Shown here one piece after another: positions 1-8,546 of a stretch of DNA of 64,000 nt (position 1 is its first letter; each line of letters opens with the position of its first letter). A program made the translations under genes and the position numbers. The notes beneath the pieces are model-generated. The model was not told the DNA's origin. It ran no database searches and saw only the letters and a list, made by a program, of their open reading frames with translations. The DNA comes from WHSW01 sp963769945 (GTDB lineage Bacteria; Actinomycetota; Thermoleophilia; Solirubrobacterales; 70-9). Where the stretch lies: positions 124,001 to 188,000 of the forward strand of contig CAVYOA010000001.1 of assembly GCA_963769945.1 (NCBI GenBank), given 5' to 3'.

Positions 1-401
1 CCGGCCTGCTGATCGATCTCGGCGTAGTGCTGACTCCACGTCTTCGGGTTCCAGACCTCGGCATGGTCACCGGCGCCGACAACTAGGCATTGACCGGCGA
101 GCCCAGCGTGGTCGATCAGGTGTCGGGCGATTCGCATGCGCCCGGCCGAGTCGAGCGTCTCGTCTTGGGCTGAGGCATTGAAGCGGCGGTTCATCATCCG
201 CCCGTCCTGACCCAGGGGGTTGAGTCCGCCGAGGAAACGCTGGCTGAAGTCTTCATAACCTTGCGGCGAGTAGACCTCGACGCAGGGGTCGAGGCCCGCG
301 ACGAGAACGATCCCCTCGGATAGCTGTCCGCGCCATCGGGCTGGGACGGTGAGGCGATCTTTGGAATCGAGGCTGTGCTCGTACTGACTGCGAAAGGCCA
401 T
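1..401 (-). CDS. mraZ: MraZ, transcriptional regulator of the dcw cluster (3' end outside window)
   Basis: MraZ is a DNA-binding AbrB-fold protein and the usual first gene of the division and cell-wall (dcw) cluster. I translated this reading frame by hand; it is open to the window edge for 133 codons, while family members are about 145 residues. Both AbrB-like halves are present: the first contains YEHSLDSKDRLTVPARW and the second ETLDSAGRMRIARHL, followed by a conserved EVWNPKTW stretch. The ATG at 401 begins MAFRSQYEHS, which matches the family start. No strong Shine-Dalgarno is visible. A MraZ box lies about 110 bases upstream, which suggests autoregulation. The next genes leftward (rsmH, ftsL, ftsI) would lie outside the window. 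Confidence 0.95.
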   Translation of the reverse strand, partial: MAFRSQYEHSLDSKDRLTVPARWRGQLSEGIVLVAGLDPCVEVYSPQGYEDFSQRFLGGLNPLGQDGRMMNRRFNASAQDETLDSAGRMRIARHLIDHAGLAGQCLVVGAGDHAEVWNPKTWSQHYAEIDQQA

Positions 402-507
402 GTCGTCGGAGGCCGAGTTGAGGGTTGAGGTTCGATTCGGGGAAGTTGGGACCGAAGTGGCGAGGTGGGAGGAGCCTCACCACTCCGGTCCTTGGGTCAA
501 CTCGTTC

Positions 508-532
508 GGCCACGCTAACCCACTTTCACCCA
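508..532 (-). promoter_or_regulatory. MraZ box (three direct repeats, 10-bp period)
   Basis: Read on the minus strand, the pentamers TGGGT (528-532), TGGGT (518-522) and TGGCC (508-512) recur exactly every 10 bases with 5-base spacers. This is the established architecture of MraZ operators (TGGGN repeats), and the site lies upstream of mraZ in the right orientation. It also lies about 70 bases upstream of the divergent membrane-protein gene, so it could affect both. Confidence 0.9.
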
Positions 533-598
533 CTTTGCAACACGAACTTGCATATTTGAGCGTTTCTTTGCATTCGGCCTGCTTGTAGGGTGCTCGCG

Positions 599-1459
599 AT
601 GACCGAGGTCGCACAGATTCCCGACGACGCGGGCGACACCCGCGGACGTCACTTCAAGCGCCTGATGGCGAGCCCGGTCACGCTGGCGTTGACAGCGGTG
701 GTCGCGGGCATCGCCCTGGTCGCAGTCGGAGCCCAAGCCGGGTTCGGCATCGGCGCGGCGGCGGCCGGCGCTGTCGTCGTTGTGGCTGTGATCTGCGTCT
801 TCGCCCTCGCCAACTCGGCGGCCCACGACGACTTCTTCAACGCCTATGCGCGGGGGCGCAAGCTGGCCCGAATCGATGGCAAGACAGACCTGCCGCCGCT
901 GACGCCGCTACTTCGCCGGGGTGATCATCGCTACGCCGAGCAGCGCTTTAACGGGGTCTTGCCGGGCGGGCTCGACGGCAGCCTCTGCCTCTACACGTTC
1001 GAGGAGGAGAGTCGCGACTCCGACGGCAACAAGCAGACCACCTACATGAAGTACACGGTCGTGATCACAGACCTCCCGGCATCGGCAGGGCTGATGCACG
1101 AGCTGTTCTGCCAGCGGCGCTTCGGCTTTCGCTTCCTCGACGGCGCCGAGGACGCGTTTCGTAAGCGCCAGCGTGTCCAGCACGAATCCGAGGCCGTCGA
1201 CAAGCAGTTCGAGGTCTTCATCGGCGAGCACGACGACATGAACACGGCGCGCCAGGTTCTCTCGCCCACGTTCTTGGTCTGGCTCGAGAGTCACTCACCC
1301 GAGGCGTTTGCCTTCGAACTCGTCGCCGGCTCGCTGGTAACCAACGTCAAGGGACACAAGAAGAGCTCGAGCGAGCTCGACGTCCTCTGCACCGCTTCGG
1401 CTGCGGTCGCGCGCCGGATCCAGGAAGAGGCGGCGGAGCTGAGCGCGCCGGCGCACTAA
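599..1459 (+). CDS. Membrane protein of unknown function, DUF3137-like
   Basis: The product is about 286 residues. Two adjacent hydrophobic segments lie near residues 25-45 and 50-75, followed by a long soluble domain. The pattern of that domain (RRFGFRF, then FEVFIGEHDDMNTARQVLSP and a late basic/hydrophobic strand) resembles DUF3137-type membrane-anchored proteins; this assignment is by eye. The ATG at 599 is preferred; a GTG three codons upstream (590) is in frame. The gene diverges from mraZ and shares its AT-richer intergenic region. The function is unknown. Confidence 0.7.
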   Translation: MTEVAQIPDDAGDTRGRHFKRLMASPVTLALTAVVAGIALVAVGAQAGFGIGAAAAGAVVVVAVICVFALANSAAHDDFFNAYARGRKLARIDGKTDLPPLTPLLRRGDHRYAEQRFNGVLPGGLDGSLCLYTFEEESRDSDGNKQTTYMKYTVVITDLPASAGLMHELFCQRRFGFRFLDGAEDAFRKRQRVQHESEAVDKQFEVFIGEHDDMNTARQVLSPTFLVWLESHSPEAFAFELVAGSLVTNVKGHKKSSSELDVLCTASAAVARRIQEEAAELSAPAH

Positions 1460-1468
1460 CCTGAGCGC

Positions 1469-1744
1469 ATGTGCAGAAACATCCGCACCCTTCATAACTT
1501 CGAGCCACCCGCGTCCGCCGAGGAGGTTGAAGCCGCAGCCCTGCAATACGTTCGCAAGGTCAGCGGTTCGACCAAGCCGTCACGAGCCAATGCCGAGGCC
1601 TTCGACCGCGCCGTCGCCCAGGTGGCGGAGGTAACGCGCGAGCTGCTTGACGAGCTCGTTACCTCGGCGCCGCCGAAAGATCGCGAGATCGAGGCGGCCA
1701 AGCGCAAGGCGCTGGCAGCCAAGCGCTACGCGACCGCGGCCTAG
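1469..1744 (+). CDS. DUF2277 family protein
   Basis: This 91-residue protein matches DUF2277 along its whole length: it begins MCRNIRTLHNFEPP, continues with ALQYVRKVSGSTKPSRAN and AFDRAV, and ends with a Lys/Arg-rich helix. The family is small, widespread in actinobacteria and of unknown function. Only 9 bases separate it from the upstream membrane-protein gene, so the two are probably co-transcribed. The ORF converges on the HAD phosphatase gene. Confidence 0.85.
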   Translation: MCRNIRTLHNFEPPASAEEVEAAALQYVRKVSGSTKPSRANAEAFDRAVAQVAEVTRELLDELVTSAPPKDREIEAAKRKALAAKRYATAA

Positions 1745-1753
1745 GGTTCCAGC

Positions 1754-2428
1754 TCAGAACGGCAGCGAGTCCGCCAGCGAGTCGACGACCCAGTCGCCGC
1801 CGGCGTTTCGCAGCGCGTCAGCGTCGTACTCGCCGGTGGCGACGCTGAGCACCTTGACGCCGGCGCCGTGGCCGGCCTCGATGTCCAGCGGCGTATCGCC
1901 GACAGCGATCGAGGCGTCGCGATCGAGGCGGCCTCCCGAGACCAGGTCGGCCCGTTCGAGGGCCTTGCGACAGACGTCGACGCGCTCGAGGGCGTCGGAG
2001 CCGTAGCCACCGAAGCTGAAGAAGTGGTTGAGGTTCGCGCGCGCGAGCTTGACGTGGGCGGCGATCTCCGTGTTGCCGGTGATCAGGCCGACCAGGCGTG
2101 CTTCGCCGCGAAGACGGTCGAGCGTCTCGACCACATGGGGCATCAACCGGTAGTTCGGTGAGCGCTCCACTTCCTCGGGCAGGTAGCTGTGGCGCGCGGC
2201 CATCAACGCGCTGATCTCGGCGGCGCTGGGCTCGCGCCCGATCGCCCCGCGAAAGCAAGCGAGTCCGACCTGGGGGTCGGGCACACCCTTCCCCGTGTAG
2301 TCGCTGACCTCGATCTCGACCCCCTGAAGCTCGAGGAACGCCCGTTTCCAGGCGCGGTCGCTGGCGCCACCGGTCGAGATCAAGGTGCTGTCGACGTCAA
2401 AGAGGATCGCGGCTACGGGTTCAGCCAT
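1754..2428 (-). CDS. HAD-superfamily hydrolase (phosphoglycolate-phosphatase-like)
   Basis: This is a 224-residue haloacid-dehalogenase phosphatase. The nucleophile motif FDVDSTL (DxD form) is at the N-terminus, a cap follows, then motif II (LITGNTE) and the acidic motif GDTPLD near residue 180. The substrate cannot be told; a small phosphorylated metabolite is likely for this subfamily. Its ATG overlaps the end of pgi by 8 bases, so translation is probably coupled, and it is the last gene of the tal-pgi-HAD operon. This may indicate repair or clearance of a side product of sugar-phosphate metabolism (inference). Confidence 0.85.
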   Translation of the reverse strand: MAEPVAAILFDVDSTLISTGGASDRAWKRAFLELQGVEIEVSDYTGKGVPDPQVGLACFRGAIGREPSAAEISALMAARHSYLPEEVERSPNYRLMPHVVETLDRLRGEARLVGLITGNTEIAAHVKLARANLNHFFSFGGYGSDALERVDVCRKALERADLVSGGRLDRDASIAVGDTPLDIEAGHGAGVKVLSVATGEYDADALRNAGGDWVVDSLADSLPF

Positions 2429-4034
2429 GGGGCATGCTTCGGCGAGCGCGATAGCGGCGGATGAGCGCGTTGGTCGAGCTGTCGTGGCCGAGCTCGGACT
2501 CGCCGCTGGCCTGCAGCTCGGGCACTATCCGCTTCGCCAGGACCTTGCCGAGCTCGACTCCCCACTGATCGAATGAGTCGATGCCCCAGATCACCCCCTG
2601 GGTGAAGACGCTGTGCTCATACAGAGCGACGAGGCTGCCGAGGGTTCGCGGATCGAGCCGCTGGGCGAGGATCGTGTTCGTCGGGCGGTTGCCGGTGAAG
2701 ACGCGGTAGGGCTCGTCGGAGTCGCTGCCGAAGGCGAGCGCCTCGGCCTGGGCGAAGACGTTTGCGAGCAGCAGGTCGTGGTGGTCGCCGAGCGGGTTCA
2801 GCGACTCGTGGAAGCCGATCAGATCGCAGGGGATCAGCTTCGTTCCCTGGTGGATCAACTGATAGAAGGAATGCTGGCCGTTGGTCCCGGGCTCGCCCCA
2901 GTACACGGCCCCGGTCTCGTAGTCGACCTGTTCGCCGTCGACGGTGACGTGCTTGCCGTTGGACTCCATCGTCAGCTGCTGCAAATAGGCGGGGAAACGC
3001 TTGAGGTACTGCTCGTAGGGCAGCACCGCAATCGTCTGCGCGGCGAAGAAGTCGGCGTACCAGACCCCCAGCAGCCCGAGCAGCGCAGGCAGATTCTCCA
3101 GCGTCGGGGTGTCGAGGAAGTGCTCATCGATCGCGTGAAAGCCCGCCAGCATCTCGGCGAACGCCTCAGGGCCGATCGCGACCATGGTCGAGAGCCCGAT
3201 CGCCGAGCCCATCGAATAGCGACCGCCGACCCAATCCCAAAAGCCGAACATGTTCTCGGTGTCGATGCCGAACTCCGAAACGGCATCGGCGTTGGTCGAA
3301 ACGGCGACAAAGTGCTTTGCGACCGAGCTCTCTTGGCCTCCGAGCCCGGCGAGCGACCACTCCCGGGCGGTGCGGGCGTTGGTCATCGTCTCGAGCGTGG
3401 TGAACGTCTTCGAGGCGACGATGAACAGTGTCTCGGCCGGGTCGAGGTCGCGGGTCGCCTCGGTGAAGTCGGTGCCGTCGACGTTGGAGACGAAGCGCAA
3501 GCGCAGGTCCCGTGACGAGTAATGACGCAGAGCCTCATAGGCCATCACGGGGCCAAGGTCGGAGCCGCCGATGCCGATGTTGACGATGTTTCGGATCGGC
3601 TTCGCGGTGTGGCCGGTCCACTCGCCGTTGCGGATGCGCTCGGCGAACGCCGCCATGCGGTCAAGGACTTCGTGAACGTCGGCGACGACGTCCGTACCGT
3701 CGACGATCAGCGAGCGCTCGCGCGGCATCCGCAGCGCGGTGTGGAGCACCGCTCGATCCTCGGTGACGTTGATGTGCTCGCCGGCGAACATCGCCGCCCG
3801 GTGGCCGGCCAGGTCGCGGTCGTCGGCGAGCGCTGCCAGCAACTTCAGCGTCTCGTCGGTGATGCGGTTCTTGGAGTAGTCGCAGAAAAGCCCCGCGGGG
3901 CCCGCGGTCTCGACCGTCATGCGTTCGCCGCGCCCGGGGTCGGCGTCGAACAGCTCGCGCAGGTTGCGCGGTTCGAGCTCAGCGTGATGGCGTTCGAGGG
4001 CCTGCCAGGAGTCGAGCTGGCGCAGGGCCGTCAT
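2421..4034 (-). CDS. pgi: Glucose-6-phosphate isomerase
   Basis: The enzyme interconverts glucose 6-phosphate and fructose 6-phosphate in the cytosol. The product is 537 residues, typical of the long bacterial PGI form. Visible PGI motifs include IGIGGSDLGPVMAYEAL (sugar-phosphate site), ASKTFTTLETMTNA, GGRYSMGSAIGL and NGQHSFYQLIHQGTKL, which contains the active-site His. The frame stays open upstream to 4250, but that extension lies inside tal and looks non-coding; the ATG at 4034, 28 bases after the tal stop, gives the family N-terminus. It sits in the order tal-pgi-HAD. Confidence 0.97.
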   Translation of the reverse strand: MTALRQLDSWQALERHHAELEPRNLRELFDADPGRGERMTVETAGPAGLFCDYSKNRITDETLKLLAALADDRDLAGHRAAMFAGEHINVTEDRAVLHTALRMPRERSLIVDGTDVVADVHEVLDRMAAFAERIRNGEWTGHTAKPIRNIVNIGIGGSDLGPVMAYEALRHYSSRDLRLRFVSNVDGTDFTEATRDLDPAETLFIVASKTFTTLETMTNARTAREWSLAGLGGQESSVAKHFVAVSTNADAVSEFGIDTENMFGFWDWVGGRYSMGSAIGLSTMVAIGPEAFAEMLAGFHAIDEHFLDTPTLENLPALLGLLGVWYADFFAAQTIAVLPYEQYLKRFPAYLQQLTMESNGKHVTVDGEQVDYETGAVYWGEPGTNGQHSFYQLIHQGTKLIPCDLIGFHESLNPLGDHHDLLLANVFAQAEALAFGSDSDEPYRVFTGNRPTNTILAQRLDPRTLGSLVALYEHSVFTQGVIWGIDSFDQWGVELGKVLAKRIVPELQASGESELGHDSSTNALIRRYRARRSMPHG

Positions 4035-4062
4035 CTGGTTGAGCGGGCTCGCTCGATCGCGA

Positions 4063-5136
4063 TCAGGCGACCGCTTCTTGCTGCTCTGCGATCGTCGAAA
4101 GCAACTCGCGCCAGGAGCCGACGAAGGAATCAGCGCCGTCGGATTGCAGCTTCGCGGCGACTGCGTCGGTGTCGATTCCGGCCTCGGCGAAGGCCGCGAA
4201 GGTTTCCTCGGCGTCACCACCGTCGGTCGGGATCGGCTCGCCCACCTCACCGTGCTCGGCGAAGGCGAGCAGGGCCTTCTCGGGCATCGTGTTCACGGTC
4301 AGCGGCGAGGCGAGGCCCTCGACATAGAGAACGTCGGGCGCATCGGGGTCCTTGGTCCCGGTGCTGGCGTAGAGCAAGCGCTGCGGGCGCGCACCCTCGT
4401 TGACGAGCTCGAGCCAAGCGTCCGATTCGAGCAACTCGCGATAGGCCGCGTAGGTTCGCTTGCCGACCGCGAGCCCGAGCGTGTTGCGCAGCTCCGGCGG
4501 CGCCGCGTCGTAGACGGCCGCATCCCAGCGGCTGATGAACAGGGAGGCCACCGACGCCACGTTGGGATCGAGTCCCGCCTCGATACGACGGCGGATCCCG
4601 CGCATATAGGCCTCGGCTGCACCGTGGTAGTGCTCGGTCGAGAACAGCAACGTGACGTTGATCGGGATCCCGGCGAAGATCGACTCCTCGATCGCGGTCT
4701 GCCCGGCGATCGTTCCCGGGATCTTGATGAAGAAGTTGGAGTCGACGCGCTCCCAGAGCTCGGCGGCCTGCGTGATCGTTGACTCGTCGTCGTTGGCGAG
4801 CAGCGGCGAGACCTCGAGCGAGACGCGCCCGTCGACGCCGTCGGTGCGCTCGTGCACGCCCTTGAACAGTTCCGCGGCGCGACGCAGATCGGTGATCGCC
4901 AGCTCGAAGAAGAGGTCGTCTCCGTCCAAGCCCTGCTCGCGCAGCTCGGCCATCTGCTCGTCGTAAGCGTCGCCGTCGCCGATCGCCTTGTCGAAGATCG
5001 TCGGGTTCGAGGTCAGGCCGGTGATCGAGAGCTCGTCGATGTAGCCCTCGAGGGTGCCGTCGTCGAGCATCGTTCGCGTGATGTTGTCGACCCACAGGCT
5101 CTGGCCGAGGTCATGGAGTGCTTCGGTTGGCTTCAT
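4063..5136 (-). CDS. tal: Transaldolase
   Basis: Transaldolase transfers a dihydroxyacetone unit between sugar phosphates in the non-oxidative pentose phosphate pathway. The product is 357 residues, the actinobacterial long form. The Schiff-base lysine is in FFIKIPGT, and GYIDELSITGLTSNPTIFDK is the conserved N-terminal strand. The ATG at 5136 gives the standard start MKPTEALHDLGQSLW; upstream in-frame codons are not conserved. It is divergent from rpiA, with about 43 bases between start codons, and heads the operon with pgi and the HAD gene. Confidence 0.96.
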   Translation of the reverse strand: MKPTEALHDLGQSLWVDNITRTMLDDGTLEGYIDELSITGLTSNPTIFDKAIGDGDAYDEQMAELREQGLDGDDLFFELAITDLRRAAELFKGVHERTDGVDGRVSLEVSPLLANDDESTITQAAELWERVDSNFFIKIPGTIAGQTAIEESIFAGIPINVTLLFSTEHYHGAAEAYMRGIRRRIEAGLDPNVASVASLFISRWDAAVYDAAPPELRNTLGLAVGKRTYAAYRELLESDAWLELVNEGARPQRLLYASTGTKDPDAPDVLYVEGLASPLTVNTMPEKALLAFAEHGEVGEPIPTDGGDAEETFAAFAEAGIDTDAVAAKLQSDGADSFVGSWRELLSTIAEQQEAVA

Positions 5137-5179
5137 CGTGTAGATGCTAGTCGCTAGTTGCCAGTTAGATTCCCCCAAC
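5137..5179. promoter_or_regulatory. Short divergent promoter region between tal and rpiA
   Basis: Only 43 bases separate the tal ATG and the preferred rpiA GTG, so both promoters must overlap here or the neighbouring coding starts. The stretch is AT-richer than its surroundings and holds a cluster of short CTAGT/CAGTTAG-like repeats. No confident -35/-10 pair could be assigned. At least one transcript is probably leaderless or nearly so. Confidence 0.4.
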
Positions 5180-5848
5180 GTGAGCTCGACCACAGAGGTG
5201 GAAAAACGGACTGCGGCCGAGGCGGCCGCTGAGCTGGTCGCAGACGGGATGGTGGTCGGCCTTGGGACTGGCACGACCGTCGCTCATCTGCTGCCGGCCC
5301 TCGCCGCTCGCAAGCTCGACATACGCTGCGTGGCGACCTCGGATGCGACCGAGCGAACGGCGGCCGAGCTCGGGATCCGGGTCGAGCCGTTCGACCGGCT
5401 CGATCGCCTCGACATCGCCATCGACGGCGCCGATCAGATCGACCCCGACGGCTGGCTGGTCAAAGGCGGCGGCGGGGCGCACACACGCGAGAAGATCGTC
5501 GCCGCAGCCGCCGAGCGCTTCGTTGTCATCGCCGACTCCACGAAGACCGTCGAGCAGATCACGGCTCCGATTCCCGTCGAGCTGCTGACTTTCGGCCTCG
5601 AGGCGACGATGAAGGCGCTCGGCTCGGTCGCGCTTCGCGACGGCGCACCCCCCTCCCCCGACGGCGGCGTGATCGCCGACTACTCGGGCGACGTCGGCGA
5701 CCTGATCATGACCGCGGGCCTGCTTGCCGCGACACCAGGCGTCGTCGATCACGGTCTGTTCGCGCCGGGGCTGGTCAGCGAGGTGCTCGTGGGCCGGGGT
5801 GACTCGGTTGAACGGATCGATGTGCGAGTTGGCGGGAGTGGTCAGTGA
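5180..5848 (+). CDS. rpiA: Ribose-5-phosphate isomerase A
   Basis: The enzyme converts ribose 5-phosphate to ribulose 5-phosphate. Diagnostic motifs are GLGTGTTVAHL (phosphate loop), IDGADQIDPDGWLVKGGGGA and AHTREKIV, which carry the catalytic Asp, Lys and Glu. The product is 222 residues from the GTG at 5180; an ATG at 5144 would add 12 unconserved residues and leave only 7 bases to tal. Its stop codon overlaps the convergent pgl stop by 7 bases. Confidence 0.96.
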   Translation: MSSTTEVEKRTAAEAAAELVADGMVVGLGTGTTVAHLLPALAARKLDIRCVATSDATERTAAELGIRVEPFDRLDRLDIAIDGADQIDPDGWLVKGGGGAHTREKIVAAAAERFVVIADSTKTVEQITAPIPVELLTFGLEATMKALGSVALRDGAPPSPDGGVIADYSGDVGDLIMTAGLLAATPGVVDHGLFAPGLVSEVLVGRGDSVERIDVRVGGSGQ

Positions 5849-6537
5849 GGGGTTGGACCTGCCGTTGATCCTGCAACCGCGGCCTCGGCATCCGCGACCA
5901 AAACCGCGTCGCTCGCCTGCACCAACCCCGCCGGAATCGATTGGTCCCCCGCCCGTAGCTTCGCCAGCGGCTCGCGCTTCTCGGCGCCGGTGACGAGCCA
6001 CAGTATCCGGCGCGCCGCCGCAAGCGCCGGGAACGTCAGAGTCATCCGTCGTAGCCCCTGGTACTCGCCGGTCATCGCCACCAGCCGATCGTCGACGTCG
6101 AGCACTGGGTCGCCCGGCACCAGCGAAGCGGTATGCCCGTCGGCCCCCAGGCCCAAATGGACGAAATCGAGGTGCTCGGGGAGAGACTCCGCATATGCCG
6201 CCGCCGCGGCGTCGAGGTCGGTCTCGGTCACCGCCATCGGGCGAATCCGTGCCATCGCCTCGGCGGGCACCGAGGCGAGCAGGCTCGTGAGGTTGCGCTC
6301 CGGGTCGCCTTCAGGCGCGACTCGCTCGTCCACCTGAAACAGCTTGATCCGGCTCCAGTCGAGGTCAGCGGCGCCAAGCAGCTCAAACATGCGCCAGGGG
6401 GCGCGGCCGCCACTGGCCGCGAGGGTGAAGGCGCCGCGCTGCGCGATCGCCGCGGCAGCGGCTTCGGCGATCAGCTCGGCGCCGGTTCGCGCCGCCTGCT
6501 CGGGATCCGGTACGACCTCGACGCGGGAGATGCCGAT
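5842..6537 (-). CDS. pgl: 6-phosphogluconolactonase, no canonical start codon
   Basis: The enzyme hydrolyses 6-phosphogluconolactone to 6-phosphogluconate. Family features are the N-terminal strand and helix ending in LAASGGRAPW, the FQVDERVAPEGDPERN stretch, LGLGADGHTASL (active-site region) and a C-terminal ITGAEK-like segment. The product is about 231 residues, normal for the family. The frame is intact, but no ATG, GTG or TTG exists where the domain begins. The best candidate is ATC at 6537, with AAGGA five bases upstream and overlapping the end of gnd. Either initiation is non-canonical or one base is miscalled. It is the last gene after glk and gnd. Confidence 0.9.
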   Translation of the reverse strand: MGISRVEVVPDPEQAARTGAELIAEAAAAAIAQRGAFTLAASGGRAPWRMFELLGAADLDWSRIKLFQVDERVAPEGDPERNLTSLLASVPAEAMARIRPMAVTETDLDAAAAAYAESLPEHLDFVHLGLGADGHTASLVPGDPVLDVDDRLVAMTGEYQGLRRMTLTFPALAAARRILWLVTGAEKREPLAKLRAGDQSIPAGLVQASDAVLVADAEAAVAGSTAGPTPH

Positions 6538-6538
6538 C

Positions 6539-7555
6539 TCAGTCCTTCTTCTCGTCGTGGCCGCCGAACTGCTTGCGCATCGCCGACAGCGTCCGGTTGG
6601 CGAAATCGTCGAGATCGCGCGAGGCAAAGCGCGAGAAGAGCGCGCTCGAAAGCACCGGTGCGGGCACACCTTCCTCGATCGCCGCGACCGCGGTCCAGCG
6701 ACCTTCGCCGGAGTCTGAGACGCGTCCAGCGAAGCCATCGAGGGTCGGGGACTCATGCAGAGCGGTGGCCGTCAGGTCGAGCAGCCAGGAGCCGATGACG
6801 CTGCCGCGACGCCAGACCTCGGCGACCTCGGGGATGTCGATGTCGAAGCGATAGAAGTCGGGGTCGGTGAGCGGAGCGGTCTCCGCGTCGGACTCGCGCT
6901 GGTGCTCGCCGGCGTCGGCGTTGTGAAGGATGTTGAGGCCCTCGGCGTAGGCGGCCATGACCGCGTACTCGATCCCGTTGTGGACCATCTTGACGAAGTG
7001 CCCGGCACCGCTCGGGCCGCAATGCAGGTAGCCGTTCTCAGCCGGCGTCGGCTCGCCCTCGCGCCCGGGTGTGCGATCGGCGGCGTCAACGCCAGGAGCC
7101 AGCGTCGCGAAGATCGGCTCGATCCGCGCAAACGCGTCGTCGGGGCCACCGATCATCAGGCAGTAGCCGCGCTCGAGCCCGAAGACACCGCCGGAGGTGC
7201 CGCAATCGAGATAGTCGATGCCCTTGCTGGCGAGCTCGCCGGCGCGACGGAGGTCGTCGCGGTAGTAGGAGTTTCCGCCATCGATGATCGCGTCGCCCGA
7301 CTCGAGCCGGGAGCCGAGCTCCTTGACCGTCGACTCGGTGATCTCTCCTGCGGGGACCATGACCCAGGCGGTGCGAGGCGGCTCGAGCTTTGCGACGAAG
7401 TCGTCGAGCGAGTCGGCGCCTGTCGCGCCGTCGGCGGCGAGAGCGCCGACGGCGTCGGCACTGACGTCGTAGACGACGCACTCGTGCCCATCGCGCATCA
7501 AGCGCCGAACTATGTTCGCTCCCATGCGGCCGAGTCCGACCATGCCGAGTTGCAT
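6539..7555 (-). CDS. gnd: 6-phosphogluconate dehydrogenase, decarboxylating, short form
   Basis: The enzyme oxidatively decarboxylates 6-phosphogluconate to ribulose 5-phosphate. At 338 residues it belongs to the short GntZ/YqeC-like subgroup rather than the 470-residue classical form; members of that subgroup are often NAD-dependent (family knowledge). The Rossmann motif GLGRMGANIVRRL is at the N-terminus, IDGGNSYYRDD follows, and GHFVKMVHNGIEY holds the catalytic Lys and Asn. The ATG at 7555 begins MQLGMVGLGRMG. It lies 13 bases after the glucokinase stop and overlaps the start region of pgl. Confidence 0.95.
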   Translation of the reverse strand: MQLGMVGLGRMGANIVRRLMRDGHECVVYDVSADAVGALAADGATGADSLDDFVAKLEPPRTAWVMVPAGEITESTVKELGSRLESGDAIIDGGNSYYRDDLRRAGELASKGIDYLDCGTSGGVFGLERGYCLMIGGPDDAFARIEPIFATLAPGVDAADRTPGREGEPTPAENGYLHCGPSGAGHFVKMVHNGIEYAVMAAYAEGLNILHNADAGEHQRESDAETAPLTDPDFYRFDIDIPEVAEVWRRGSVIGSWLLDLTATALHESPTLDGFAGRVSDSGEGRWTAVAAIEEGVPAPVLSSALFSRFASRDLDDFANRTLSAMRKQFGGHDEKKD

Positions 7556-7568
7556 GAGGCAGATACTG

Positions 7569-8537
7569 TCAGGAGTCGTCGAACAGCATCGAGGCGCCGA
7601 TCGCGCCGCCGAAATCGCCGAGCGAGGCGAGCAAGATCGCCGGTGGGTTCTCATCTACGAACAGGTGCTTGGCCATGCGCTTGCGGATCTTCTCCACATA
7701 GGGCTCACCCAGGCGCAGGCCGAGACCACCACCGATGATCACCGCCTCGACATCGAGCAGGTTGACCGCCGATGCGGCCGCGGCCGCGATCGCCTTGATC
7801 GCGCGATCGACCAGCTTTTTGGCCATCGGGTCATTGGCGTCGAGCGCACGCTCCCAGATCGACGACGTCAGGCGCTCGCGATCGCGCTGCCCCATGATCT
7901 TGAAGAGAGCCGTCTTCTCGCCATCGGCGTAGTCGCGGCGCGCCTTCGCCTCCATCGCCTTGCGCCCCGCGTAGGCCTCCATGCAGCCTTTGCGCCCGCA
8001 CGGGCAGCGCGCACCGCCACGCTTGACCACCATGTGACCGATCTCGCCCGCCGCTCCGCGCCCGGTCCATGGCTCGCCTCCGAGGATGAGGCCGCCGCCG
8101 ACGCCAGTGCCCCAGAAGACACCCAGCATCGACTCGTAGGGACGCCCGGCTCCGAGCTTGAACTCGGCCATGGTCGCGACGTCGACATCGTTGCCGATCA
8201 ACACGGGCGCGCCGAGCGCTTCAGACAGACGCGGCCCGAGCGGGTAGCTGCCGTCCCATGCGGGCAGGTTGGTGGCGTTGGAGACGCTGCCGGTCTCAGC
8301 GTCGGTGTCGCCGGGAGCACCGACCCCGATGCCACCGAGGGAGTCCGTCGCGACCTCGGCAGCGTCAGCGGCTTCGATCAGAGCGGCCGCCATCTGCTCG
8401 GCGACGTCGGCGGGCCCGCCATCGGTCGGTGTCGGCCGGCGTGCGTCGCCAACAACATCGCCGTTCGCCGACACAATCGCGGCCTGGATCTTTGTTCCGC
8501 CGAGGTCGATGCCTCCACGCAGGGCGGCCGTGCTCAT
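7569..8537 (-). CDS. ROK-family glucokinase
   Basis: This 322-residue ROK protein has the ATP-binding GIDLGGTKIQAA near the N-terminus, the substrate region NDVDVATMAEF, and GEIGHMVV followed by the ROK zinc motif CPCGRKGCMEAYAG. It is therefore a sugar kinase, and its position directly upstream of gnd and pgl makes glucokinase the best call. The phosphoryl donor (ATP or polyphosphate) cannot be read with certainty. It starts 9 bases after the tadC stop, so it may be transcribed with the pilus genes. Confidence 0.9.
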   Translation of the reverse strand: MSTAALRGGIDLGGTKIQAAIVSANGDVVGDARRPTPTDGGPADVAEQMAAALIEAADAAEVATDSLGGIGVGAPGDTDAETGSVSNATNLPAWDGSYPLGPRLSEALGAPVLIGNDVDVATMAEFKLGAGRPYESMLGVFWGTGVGGGLILGGEPWTGRGAAGEIGHMVVKRGGARCPCGRKGCMEAYAGRKAMEAKARRDYADGEKTALFKIMGQRDRERLTSSIWERALDANDPMAKKLVDRAIKAIAAAAASAVNLLDVEAVIIGGGLGLRLGEPYVEKIRKRMAKHLFVDENPPAILLASLGDFGGAIGASMLFDDS

Positions 8538-8546
8538 CGCGCGAGT

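Noticed and set aside
2613..3515. Long open frame on the plus strand inside pgi
   Set aside because: It is antisense to well-conserved PGI sequence and shows no family pattern; such frames are common in high-GC DNA.
4035..4250. N-terminal extension of pgi to 4250
   Set aside because: The extension is antisense-like to tal coding in another frame, is Ser/Pro/Arg-rich and unconserved; ATG 4034 gives the family N-terminus.
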